From assembly GCA_033239005.1 (NCBI GenBank), contig BSQZ01000035.1:932501-996500 (forward strand): a stretch of 64,000 bases of DNA, written 5' to 3'. Each line of letters begins with the position of its first letter. Position 1 is the first letter of the stretch. Shown here in pieces: positions 45,905 through 56,719 of the stretch. Source of the stretch: Lamellibrachia satsuma. Its lineage: Eukaryota > Annelida > Polychaeta > Sabellida > Siboglinidae. The notes beneath the pieces were generated by a model, which saw only the letters and a program-made list of their open reading frames with translations, made no database searches and was not told where the DNA came from. A program made the position numbers and the translations under genes.

Positions 45905-47550
45905 CAGGGGTCGGCAACATTTTAGAATGGAGGGCCAAATAAGTGACTTTGAATAGGTTAGCGGGCCACGCACACACGCACGAACGAACGCACGCACGCA
46001 CGCACGCACGCACACTCGTGGTAATTGGCACAATGCAATTATATACCTTGTGTCTAGCAGTTGTATTGACCACTGTTGTAAATAGCACGTCTGATTTTTA
46101 ACAACAGTTGGATTATTCAAAAACACATTATTCAGGTCTTGGCATGCCGCTGATGCCATATTGACCCGTGTGACACTGAGGCCTGCTGCTGGAGATGTTG
46201 CTGCGCCACCAAGTGGCCCACACCTGGCGGCAGACTTGTTCCTGTGCGCCTTAGCTTACTTCGGTGTACTACAGGACTTCTTCATATCGCGCATTCATCT
46301 CGGTCACAAGGTGCTGGAACTGCCGGTAGTTTAGACAGCGAGAGCAAACACAATGTTTAGTCTTCACGGCGACCCTTATTACGTTCTGCATTTTCATCGA
46401 CTTGCCACACGGGCTTTCCGGTTGGATGTTGGAGTGTGCCCTGAAGAGCTTTGCTTGGCACCTCCGTAGTCTTGAACCTTTTCCATCAGCGTACAACTCC
46501 GTTCGCCATTTCGCTGGCAGGCGACGAATGTTAGTTAAAACAACACATTATCGCTCAAACACAAATAAGGTTGTAGAGTAACCTGAGGCAACACGGTCCC
46601 TGGGGGTAAAACGGCCCCCACCACGTACTCAGAATATATAACTCTGAACGTTCCAAATCTGGTGCAAAATTAAGCTAATTCTATCTGATACCCGCCCGAA
46701 AGTTCAGCAACACAAGACAGACGTAATTAAATCGGTGTGTTTTTAAACTTTTATATGCATTGATCTAATATTTTGCCAATAGTAAAATGGTGAAACTCAC
46801 CATACAACGGTGTGAATCATGAATCATGGACTTAATTGGTGACATGATAATATTATTAATCAGTTGACGGATCAAACAATACAAAATGTGGAATAGTATT
46901 TTGTGCTTTGTATACATCTTATTAAGACACACGTCTCTAGGGCAAGACAGTCCACTTGCATATGGGGCAAGACGGTCCCTATGTCTTATCCAACACGCAC
47001 ATGGTCACACTTTGTCAAATGTATTACACATGAACAGTTATGTTTAATACATTGAATATAATACGAACATTGCATAATTTACGTTCTGCTCGCCCGTAGG
47101 CTGTAATTTTGATGGAATATCACTAAACCAATATTAGATTATGTATGGATTGCAAGGTATGTATTATGTGTTAACTCCCATTTAAATTTAACAACCATTT
47201 CACCCAAGTGTTATGTTGGCATTGCATACTAAATGCATTTAAAACTATTTATCTGATTCTTACGCTAGAGATGTATTTGTGAATCTCGATAGCAATTTAC
47301 AAACCAGCGAAGTGAGCGACAGCGATTGATGTCGGCGGTAACGAAAAACAAACAACACGTTGATACTCATTCACTGACATTGTTCGACTAATGTTTCTTG
47401 AGAATTGTCAAAATAATTCTAAGTAGGTTTAAGCAGGCCCAAATTCGGGGTCCACGTAATAACGAGGCGCGACTGTATAAGTAAAAACCACGGGGAGGGG
47501 GTTATAGACCGTGTTACCCCAGGTAGAGGACCGTCTTGCCCCAAGGATAG
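45905..47550 (-). mobile_element. hAT transposon, 3'-deleted copy
   Basis: Begins CAGGGGTCGGCAACATTTTA after GTCTAATG (45897-45904), exactly as the complete copy at 51873. At about 47550 it breaks off into AGGGCGACAAATGG, a sequence that in gene 3's spacer lies 0.75 kb beyond the transposon's right end, so a deletion of about 1.1 kb removed its right terminus. Contains a CGCA microsatellite (45966-46015) that differs in length from the other copy. Confidence 0.85.
46269..46510 (-). pseudogene. hAT transposase fragment (GTF2IRD2/ZBED-like)
   Basis: Minus frame with SPCGKSMKMQNVIRVAVKTK, SRCLNYRQFQHLVTEMNARY and EEVL, then a stop and YTEV. The block CGK-x-(L/M)-K-M-x-N-V...RS-R-G/C-LN-RQFQ...EM-A-Y...L-YHTEV is characteristic of the hAT transposases related to GTF2IRD2 and ZBED proteins. 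The stop just before YTEV and the missing W-L-S-R motif show it is dead. Confidence 0.8.
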
Positions 47551-47875
47551 GGCGACAAATGGTTTTCGATTCACTTCATGACTTTGACAATTTACCAACT
47601 CACTGAAATTCATCCATGAGGTTTCCATAGGCTGGCACCCTAGTGAAAATAATAAGAATATGATATAATCACATAAAAAACATGCATACAAATTATGTTG
47701 CGTATTCAGGTACGTATACAAAAAACCGCTAAAGCTGGTGAAACTTGATCAGTGGTCTCCGAAGTAATATACGGCATTCTACTAGAAATTATATCATGTG
47801 AAACCGTACGGTCTACAGTTCTAAAATAACTATGAACTGATAGCTATAACTCCAATATAAATAAAATGTACCCAG

Positions 47876-48331
47876 TTGAAAAGCCCAAGTTATGTACTTC
47901 TCAATGAATACCTTTCCCTTGTAATGGCACCTTATAATATAACATCATGTTTAAAAAATATCACAGTTGGAGGGAGTGCAAATGACTTCAACATTAGACC
48001 AAACAGAGAGCATGTTAGACAAATACGTCTTACTGAATCCCAAGCACACATATATTATTGCAATATCACAAGGAATTATATACTAAATAAGTGTAATGAC
48101 CTTTCAAACTACAAAGAACTGTGTGCAAACGTATGGTTTCAAATCGTATCACCTAGCTGTCAAATGCTAAATTTTAGGAGTTGGTCTGCCAAATGTTATT
48201 TCTTAATTAGCTTAATATTGTCTCTTCATATGACAAAAAGTACAAAGTTATATGAATACGTTTATTTTTACCACCCTCTGAACCCCAAATGTGAACATTT
48301 CGTGAGAATTGATATTGAAATAGCTAGATAG
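47876..48331 (+). other. 151-codon open frame before U5 gene 2, probably non-coding
   Basis: Frame starts at TTG with an internal ATG. The paralogous stretch before gene 4 (55811-56038) has a 16 bp difference that shifts the frame after 70 codons, so the frame is not maintained. No domain recognised. Confidence 0.3.
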
Positions 48332-48344
48332 TTGTTTCACCATT

Positions 48345-48646
48345 GCCCCACTTTTATATAGTGGTGCCACCTGGTGATCAATTAAAATTCACTTGTTACA
48401 GCCTGTTTCCCTTAATATCTTAGATATGAGATTATGTAGCACGGCAGTGATGTGCTACTGCAAATATTATGTTGTTACAATAACAAGTTAATACTTGTTA
48501 TGACCTTGATCTTACTAATGCACGATAATATCTAAACATTAAATTTGTGTTCCTTCTTGCAGTTGCACACGCCACATTGGCACAATAACCACATTCTAGA
48601 CTGCAATGTCTGCCCTTAATATTTTCATATGGTTGGGGATAAAGTT
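48345..48646 (+). promoter_or_regulatory. U5 gene 2 promoter region
   Basis: PSE-like ATTCTAGA... at 48593-48612 (-54), octamer-like CTGCAAAT at 48458-48465, CTCF-like TGGTGCCACCTGGTGATCA at 48362-48380 (one C to T change in the GCGCC part compared with genes 1, 3 and 5). Confidence 0.62.
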
Positions 48647-48767
48647 AACTCTGGTTTCTCTTCAGCCCACGCATAAATCTTTCGCCTTTTACTAAAGATT
48701 TCCGTGGAGAGGAACATTACAATGAGTCTATAGACTAATTTTTCGAACCCTGACTTCGGTCAGGGTA
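48647..48767 (+). ncRNA. RNU5: U5 spliceosomal snRNA, gene 2 (UUCG type)
   Basis: Same 121 bp architecture as gene 1. The 3' hairpin is CCCTGAC-TTCG-GTCAGGG (48748-48765), closing with C(UUCG)G, one of the most stable RNA tetraloops. Loop I, the Sm site and stem I are unchanged. Downstream it differs from the UUUG-type genes by an extra 230 bp or so (48784-49010). Confidence 0.95.
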
Positions 48768-50081
48768 ATTAAACATAAAAATTAAGGCACCATGTAAAGA
48801 AAGCAAGGAAGACTTTGCCTGTGTAGGGTGTGCCAATCAGCTGAGACAACAGACCTGTGCAGCACCTTGGGCAGTGAGATAAGTCTGTTTTTAGATTTCT
48901 GCTGGTAAGGCAGTGACCCTTCGGGTGGCCTGTATTTGCTAGTTACACAACTCGGGGCAGGTGCTGCAAGTATGGCAGTGAGCCAAACGAACATTGTGCA
49001 AAGACTATGCCATCTTGTGTGACTTTGTTTTTATTAATCTGATATGACTATTGTTGGCTACAGTTCATGTACATATACAGCCTGCATGGTCATTTCTCGC
49101 GAAGCATCCACAAACGTTGCTTAGGATCATTGCTCCTTCAATAAACTGAGTAGACGGTTGTGATCAGGTCGTACGTATGTGTCTTGATTAGGACTTTTTT
49201 GGGAACCCTACTTTTATATATGTTCCATGAAATCGCTGAGTACTGTTTCCAATAAATGGGTCATTTTTGCTTCTTTTTGTGCAATTTTACACAATGACGT
49301 CTTTAAAACAGTTTTTATTATTCGAACCTCTTATGTAAGACATACAGTTAATAGTTAGCTATAATGGCATATATTTCAGGAATTACTAACAACAATATTA
49401 ACATTTCTGGTCAAATCCCTGAATTGTCCTCATTACATGTATTTTATGTTGGGGAAGTTTTTGTGAAACCGTACGTCATACTACTTAATTCATACAGGCA
49501 AATGCAGTACAAGATATCATGAAATATTAAACATGGATTTCTCATAGAATGTGATGTTTCAGCAGGATACTTTGGATACAAAGTGTTTTAAATAAAACAT
49601 TTTGGATAATTACTTATGGGAGGTCCCAAAACCAATTTGGGGAAGTTTTTATGCAACTGTACGTCGCACATTTGTAGATACGTCGTGAGAAGATTTTAAT
49701 ACATTAGTGAGAACTATTAATATATCATCAGTAACATAGGTCAAGCTAAATAGTTGTCAATGGTGTAATGTGTAAAGACATTTTCCTACGTTTTATGACA
49801 CTTTTTACGGGCCTTGTAACCGTACGTCGCCTGACACCTCCTGAAACCGTACGTCGACAAGAACTGCTACATGGTGATTTACCCAGAGCTACTTCCTAGT
49901 GATCTTCGTGGGAATTAAAGTGATGCCAAACAAATAGAAAGGAGTCCAGTTTTACCAAAGACCCAAAGAACACATTTGGCAAGTGTTTTATTAATATATG
50001 ATTCTACAAGTTTCTATGAATGTTTTATTAATGTTATTAATGTCTAGTAGTGAGTAAATTGGTGATTTTCGTTGAATTAAT

Positions 50082-50267
50082 ATGTGTGCTTCGTCTTCAA
50101 GAGCAATAATGCGTGGCTTACAATGTAAGCAGCTTGGAGATGACGGACAGTTTCAGGCGACTTACGATTGCAGCATTATCGAGATATATCAACTGGAGCC
50201 GTGTGTTAACCATAGTATATTTCTGAATAATAGCTTTATTTGTATAATGGATATGCTAAATATTTAG
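50082..50267 (+). other. 61-codon repeated frame, coding status doubtful
   Basis: ATG frame MCASSSRAIMRGLQCKQLGD... present in three spacers (50082, 54219, 58025). The 54.2 kb copy has D to G, E to K and H to Y changes and a different end. Changes include several amino-acid replacements, so no sign of selection on the protein. Confidence 0.25.
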
Positions 50268-50469
50268 CGTGTCATTAGAATAAAATAACAACTGTTTTCA
50301 TATCAAATGTCAAAGAAATAAAATAAACAATTGATGAAAATGAAAATCTTATTTCCGATTCGCCACGCTATATTGTTATTTGGCCTATACGTTTATTTGG
50401 CACTCAAGAGTATGAACTTCCACACATCTATGATGATGTCATCCTACCAGGACGTCAACATCATTAGTA

Positions 50470-50500
50470 CTGATGAAGCCACCTTGGCAAGGTGGTGAAA
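50470..50500 (+). ncRNA. hammerhead-like ribozyme core in Penelope tail
   Basis: CTGATGA (50470-50476), an extra A, stem II GCCACCTT (50478-50485), loop GGC, AAGGTGGT (50489-50496), GAAA (50497-50500). Stem II is 8 bp with a closing G-U. It follows YELPHIYDDVILPG, the end of a Penelope GIY-YIG frame, where such ribozymes are known to occur. The extra A and undetermined stems I and III leave activity open. Confidence 0.55.
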
Positions 50501-50699
50501 GCTCTACAGGTAAACAAAAACCTTTTGGATATGTTGAAAGAAGTGTTTGATCATCTATAAATTTTATTTTTGGATATATATTCACACTACTAGCATTTAT
50601 ACAATTAGTAGATAGTTTAAAGATCCAGATCTAAGAATGGGCTGTTTGGAGTAAACAAATTGAAATTGACAAATCACCAAATAACTAGATAGTTGTTTC

Positions 50700-51004
50700 A
50701 CCATTGCCCCACTTTTATATAGTGGCGCCACCTGGTGGTCAATAAAAAATCACTTGCTACAGTCTGTTTCCCTTAATATTTTAGATATGAGATTATGTAG
50801 CATGGTAGTAATGTGCTACTGCAAATATTATGTAGTTATAATAACAAGTTAATACTTGTTATGACCTTGATCTTATTAATGCATGGTAATATCTAAACAT
50901 TCAATTTGTGTTCCTTCTTGCAGTTGCACACGCCACAATAAACACACCACATTCTAGACTGCAATGTCTGCCCTTAATATTTTCATATGGTTGGTGGTAG
51001 AGTT
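50700..51004 (+). promoter_or_regulatory. U5 gene 3 promoter region
   Basis: PSE-like at 50951-50970, octamer-like CTGCAAAT at 50819-50826, CTCF-like TGGCGCCACCTGGTGGTCA at 50723-50741. The last, with gene 5, is the closest of the five to the vertebrate CTCF core (reverse orientation, GCGCCMYCTGGTGG). Confidence 0.65.
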
Positions 51005-51125
51005 AACTCTGGTTTCTCTTCAGCCCACGCATAAATCTTTCGCCTTTTACTAAAGATTTCCGTGGAGAGGAACATTACAATGAGTCTATAGACTAATTTT
51101 TCGAACCCTGACTTTGGTCAGGGTA
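51005..51125 (+). ncRNA. RNU5: U5 spliceosomal snRNA, gene 3 (UUUG type)
   Basis: Identical layout to gene 1; 3' hairpin at 51106-51123 with TTTG loop. The downstream 3'-box-like element reads AAACGTAAAAATT (one change). Confidence 0.95.
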
Positions 51126-52240
51126 ATCTAAACGTAAAAATTTATCACAAACGAACATTGTGAAAGGACCGTCTTGTGACTTTGTTTTTTATTAATCTGA
51201 TATGACTATTGTTGTTCGTGTACATTATGGTGATTTCTCGAGAAACACTCACAAACATTGCTCATTGCTCCTTCAATAAACTGAGTAGACGGTTGTGATC
51301 AGGTCGTACGTATGCGTCTTGATTAGGAATTTTTTGGGAACCCTACTTTTATATATGTGCCATGAAAACGCTGAGTACTGTTGCTTCTTTTTTTGCAATT
51401 TTACGCAATGACGTCTTTAAAACAGTTTTCATTATTCGAACCTCTTATGTAAGACATACAGTTAATAGTTAGCTATAATGGCATATATTTCAGGAATTAC
51501 TAAAAACCAATATTAACATTTCTGGTCAAATCCCTGAATTGTCCTCATTATTTTATGTTGGGGAAGTTTTCGTGAAACCGTACGTCATACTACTTCATAC
51601 AGGCAAATGCAGTACAAGATATGAAATATTAAACATGGATTTCTCACAGAATGTGAAGTTTCAGCAGGATACTTTGGATACAAAGTGTTTTAAATAAAAA
51701 AAATTGATAATTACTTATGGGAGGTCCCAAAACCAATTTGGGGAAGTTTTTTATGCAACCGTACGTCATACATTTGTAGATACATCGTGAGAAGAGTTCA
51801 ATACATTAGTGAGAACTATTAATATATCATCAATAATATATGTCAAGCTAAATATTTGTCAATGGTCTAATGCAGGGGTCGGCAACATTTTAGAATGGAG
51901 GGCCAAATAAGTGACTTTGAATAGGTTAGCGGGCCACGCACACACGCACGAATGCACGAACGCACGAACGAATGCACACTCGTGGTAATTGGCACAATGC
52001 AATTATATACCTTGTGTCTAGCAGTTGTATTGACCACTGTTGTAAATAGCACGTCTGATTTTTAACAACAGTTGGATTATTCAAAAACACATTATTCAGG
52101 TTACGTGTTCTTGGCATGCCGCTGATGCCATATTGACCCGTGTGACACTGAGGCCTGCTGCTGGAGATGTTGCTGCGCCACCAAGTGGCCCACACCTGGC
52201 GGCAGACTTGTTCCTGCGCGCCTTAGCTTACTTTGGTGTA

Positions 52241-52482
52241 CTACAGGACTTCTTCATATCGCGCATTCATCTCGGTCACAAGGTGCTGGAACTGCCGGTA
52301 GTTTAGACAGCGAGAGCGAACACAATGTTTAGTCTTCACGGCGACCCTTATTACGTTCTGCATTTTCATCGACTTGCCACACGGGCTTTCCGGTTGGATG
52401 TTGGAGTGTGCTCTGAAGAGCTTTGCTTGGCACCTCCGTAGTCTTGAACCTTTTCCATCAGCGTACAACTCCGTTCGCCATT
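52241..52482 (-). pseudogene. hAT transposase fragment, second copy
   Basis: As at 46269, differing by a few residues (KTKHCVRSRCLNYRQFQ here versus KTKHCVCSRC there; the R is the usual residue). Premature stop before YTEV is shared, so it predates the array duplication. Confidence 0.8.
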
Positions 52483-53409
52483 TCGCTGGCAGGCGAAGAA
52501 CGTTAGTTAAAACAACACATTATCGCTCAAACACAAATAAGGTAGTAGGGTAACCTGGGGCAACACGGTCCCTGGGGGTAAAACGGCCCCCACCACGTAC
52601 TCAGAATATATAACTCTGAACGTTCCAAATCTGGTACAAAATTAAGCTAATTCTATCTGATACCCGCCCGAAAGTTCAGCAACACGAGACAGACGTAATT
52701 AAATCAGTGTGTTTTTAAACTTTTATATGCATTGATCTAATATTTTGCCAATAGTAAAATGGTGAAACTCACCATACAACGGTGTGAATCATGAATCATG
52801 GATTTAATTGGTGACATGATAATATTATTAATCAGTTGACACATCAAACAATACAAAATGTGGAATAGTATGTTGTGCTTTGTATACATCTTATTAAGAC
52901 ACACGTCTCTAGGGCAAGACAGCCCACTTGCATATGGGGCAAGACGGTCCCTATGTCTTATCCCACACGCACATGGTCACACTTTGTCAAATGTATTACA
53001 CATGAACAGTTATGTTTAATACATTGAATATAATACGAACATTGCATAATTTACGTTCTGCTAGCCCGTAGGCTGTAATTTTGATGGAATATCACTAAAC
53101 CAATATTAGATTATGTATGGATTGCAAGGTATGTATTATGTGTTAACTCCCATTTAAATTTAACAACCATTTCACCCAAGTGTTATGTTGGCATTGCATA
53201 CTAAATGCATTTAAAACTATTTATCTGATTCTTACGCGAGGCGTATTTGTGAATCTCGATAGCAATTTACAAACCAGCGAAGCGAGCGACAGCGATTGAT
53301 GTCTGCGGTAACACAAAACAAACAACACGTTGATACTCATTCACTGACATTGTTCGCCTAACGTTTCTTGAGAATTGTCAAAGTAATTCTAAGTAGGTTT
53401 AAGCAGGCC

Positions 53410-53472
53410 CAAATTCGGGGTCCACGACCGACCGCGTTATATCCGAATCCACGTAATAACGAGGCGCGACTG
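53410..53472 (-). mobile_element. pogo/Tigger-like terminal repeat, solo
   Basis: Read on minus from 53472: CAGTCGCGCCTCGTTATTAC then GTGGATTCGGATATAACGCG, preceded by TA. This fits the termini of pogo-like mariner elements. No matching opposite end was found. In the first spacer (47447-47470) 24 bp of it are missing between two TCCACG copies. Confidence 0.6.
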
Positions 53473-53909
53473 TATAAGTAAAAACCACGGGGAGGGGGTT
53501 ATAGACCGTGTTACCCCAGGTAGAGGACCGTCTTGCCCCAAGGATGGGGAAAGACGGCTTTTTGGGATATTTACTATTTTTCAAATGCAACTTAGTTAGG
53601 TTGTTTATTTACTGAAAATAGTTTCCAATGGGTAATGCACAGATCTGTCCACAATGTGAACACATTAAATACAAGCTAAAGTTGTTTAATGGTGTGTTCC
53701 TTAGGAGGGCCGCGAAAGTGAATTGATTAAATATTAAAGGAAGTAAAAATACATATTTGGTATATTATTATGTTCATCACATGGACATGTTATTGTGTAT
53801 ACCAATGTGGCAGGGGCGGACCGCATTTTGCACAATATCGTTGTCAGTCCGCGGGCCGCATGAAATAGCTACGCGGGCCACAATTGGCCTGCGGGCCCTT
53901 GGTCTAATG

Positions 53910-56280
53910 TGTAAAGACATTTTCCTACGTTTTATGACACTTTTTACGGGCCTTGTAACCGTACATCGCCCGACACCTCCTGAAACCGTACGTCAAGAAC
54001 TGCTACATGGTGATTTACCCAGAGCTACTTCCTAGTGATCTTCGTGGGAATTAAAGTGATGCCAAACAAATAGAAAGGAGTCCAGTTTTACCAAAGACCC
54101 AAAGAACACATTTGGTAAGTGTTTTATTGAATATATGTTTCTACAAGTTTCTATGAATGTTTTATTAATGTTATTAATGTTTAGTAGTGAGTAAATTGGT
54201 GGTTTTCGTTGAGTTAATATGTGCGCTTCGTCTTCAAGAGCAATAATGCGTGGCTTACAGTGTAAGCAGCTTGGAGGTGACGGACAGTTTCAGGCGACTT
54301 ACGATTGCAGCATTATCAAGATATATCAACTAGAGCCGTGTGTTAACTATATTATATTTCTGAATAATAGCTTTATTTGTATAATGGATATGCTAAGTAT
54401 ATATATATAACAATTTAATAAAATAACATAACAACCGTTTTCATATAAAATGTCAAAGAAATAAAATAAACAATTGATGAAAATTTGAAGCATATGTTGC
54501 AAAGCATCATATACTAGTATTTGTCTACATTTACTATGTTAGTGGCAATTATATGTCATATGCGTTGGCAAACTTTATTTCTACAGAATATATAACATTT
54601 TAACCTGCTTAGACACTAGTGTGTGACGTACAGTTTCGGGCGACAAATGGTTTTACTATTTTAGTGTTATGCTGAACAGAGATATCAGAATGGGTGCCAC
54701 TTGGCAGGGAATTTTCGAAGATATACAGAAAGGATCCCAAGTGGAAGAGCAGTCGCAGCAGCAATGCCAATATGTCATTATGACTATCGTGATCGCTAGT
54801 GTGGCGTAACACACCACATCTCTTACATAATGTGGTTGGCACAGACGTTGCGGCTCTCTTGCACATTCTGTATCAGCCTAGGAGTGGCCTCCTCAAGGAA
54901 CTATATAAGAAACGCCAAGCCCAAGATGGGAGGCAGTATGAAGCGACACAGATGAAGGTGCGAACTGTAATGTATTAAACAGATTCCCCGATGTTACAAT
55001 ACAAGAACCGCCCAATATGTGTCCTTGTAGCCAAATTTCCAGCACTGTTTGGCCTTTAATCTTTGAGGACCTGGTTGTAGCCTGGCCACAGGAAAGGTCC
55101 ATGCGACAATAAAGGAGAAGGCAGACAGGATAATAACACGGCTAGGAGTTCTGCCTGGCAGTCTGTTCTAGTGAAACAATGACGACCATTCTGGAAGTCA
55201 GCCCCAAAGCTGCAAAACATGGAATGTGCTATCAGTCCGTGGCATAATTAAATACCGCACACGCTATGGTCCCTAGACCAGTCCTGAATATGTGTGAAAC
55301 ATCCCGCTTCAAAAAGTGCAGCTATGACAAGGGAGGAGAGTTCTATCCAACATGTCCAGGGTAGGGTGGGAGAGAATCCAACTGGCGACAAAGCAAGTTG
55401 AGAAGAAAGACAAGAGAGGTGGTTTCAAAGAGGGATGACTCTACGTAATCAAACAAAGTTCTATCAGTTCTGAGGTGTATTTCTTTCATATGGCACTATG
55501 TAATCAAACACATTGGATCATAACTACACTAAAGCATTGTAATTCATTCATGAGTTTTCCATAGGCTGGCACCCTAGTGAAAATAACAAGAATATGACAT
55601 AATCACATAAAGAACATGCATAAACATTATTTTGTGTATTCAAGTACGTATACAAAAAACACACTAAAGCTGGTCAAACTTGATCAGTGGTCTCCGAAGT
55701 AATATACGGCATTCTACTGGAAATTATATCATGTGAAACCGTACGGTCTACAGTTCTAAACTAACTAGGAACTGATAGCTATAACTCCAATATAAATAAA
55801 ATGTACCCAGTTGAAAAGCCCAAGTTATGTACTTCTCAATGAATACCTTTCCCTTGTAATGGCACCTTATAATATAACGTCATGTTTAAAAAATATCACA
55901 GTTGGAGGGAGTGCAAATGACTTCAACATTAGCCCAAACAGAGAGCATGTTAGACAAATACGTCTTACTGAATCCCAAGCACGCATATATTATTGCACAC
56001 GAATAGAACGTGAAATATCACAAGGAATTATATACTAAATAAGTATAATGACCTTTCAAACTACAAAGAACTGTGTGCAAACGTATGGTTTCAAATCGTA
56101 TCACCTAGCTGTCAAATGCTAAATTTTAGGAGTTAGTCTGCCAAATGTTATTTCTTAATTAGCTTAATATTGTCTCTTCATATGACAAAAAGTACAAAGT
56201 TATATGAATACGTTTATTTTTACCCCCCTCTGAACCCCAAATGTGAACATTTCGTGAGAATTGATATTGAAATAGCTAGA
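53910..56280 (+). repeat. U5 spacer tail between genes 3 and 4
   Basis: After the hAT element the basic spacer continues to about 54486 (including the 61-codon frame at 54219), then leaves it for 1.8 kb of other sequence. The last 740 bp (55540-56280) match the flank before gene 2. The middle, about 54490-55535, occurs once in the window; frames at 54609-54866 and 54893-55102 (minus) show nothing that I recognise. Confidence 0.7.
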
Positions 56281-56299
56281 TAGTTGTTTCACCATTGCC

Positions 56300-56598
56300 C
56301 CACTTTTATATAGTGGTGCCACCTGGTGATCAATTAAAATTCACTTGTTACAGCCTGTTTCCCTTAATATCTTAGATATGAGATTATGTAGCACGGCAGT
56401 GATGTGCTACTGCAAATATTATGTTGTTACAATAACAAGTTAATACTTGTTATGACCTTGATCTTACTAATGCACGATAATATCTAAACATTAAATTTGT
56501 GTTCCTTCTTGCAGTTGCACACGCCACATTGGCACAATAACCACATTCTAGACTGCAATGTCTGCCCTTAATATTTTCATATGGTTGGGGATAAAGTT
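56300..56598 (+). promoter_or_regulatory. U5 gene 4 promoter region
   Basis: PSE-like at 56545-56564, octamer-like at 56410-56417, CTCF-like TGGTGCCACCTGGTGATCA at 56314-56332. Essentially identical to gene 2. Confidence 0.62.
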
Positions 56599-56719
56599 AA
56601 CTCTGGTTTCTCTTCAGCCCACGCATAAATCTTTCGCCTTTTACTAAAGATTTCCGTGGAGAGGAACATTACAATGAGTCTATAGACTAATTTTTCGAAC
56701 CCTGACTTCGGTCAGGGTA
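56599..56719 (+). ncRNA. RNU5: U5 spliceosomal snRNA, gene 4 (UUCG type)
   Basis: Same sequence as gene 2 through the 3' hairpin (56700-56717, TTCG loop). Flanks also match gene 2 over more than 2 kb, indicating recent duplication or conversion. Confidence 0.95.

Larger units (their letters stand above)
48768..50686 (+). repeat. basic U5 spacer (gene 2 to gene 3)
   Basis: The shortest spacer and the best guide to the ancestral unit (about 2.36 kb with the gene). It has the intact (empty) hAT target CAATGGTGTAATGTGTAAAG at 49761-49780, four AACCGTACGTC-like motifs (49467, 49655, 49818, 49845), a 61-codon frame at 50082-50267 and a Penelope tail at 50408-50510. A near-identical spacer follows gene 4. 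Confidence 0.85.
51873..53901 (-). mobile_element. hAT transposon, complete ends, 2,029 bp
   Basis: Left end CAGGGGTCGGCAAC, right end (complement) CAAGGGCCCGCAGG, imperfect inverted repeats. Flanked by identical 8 bp GTCTAATG (51865-51872 and 53902-53909). The spacers after genes 2 and 4 have the uninterrupted site (GTGTAATG, one substitution), so insertion boundaries are exact. The interior holds a dead transposase fragment, a pogo-like terminus and several GGGGCAAGACGGTCC motifs in both orientations, so it is a composite, non-autonomous element. Confidence 0.92.

Noticed and set aside
50082..50267. A conserved 61-residue protein encoded three times in the U5 spacers
   Set aside because: The spacers themselves are recent duplicates, and the oldest copy shows several replacements and a changed end.
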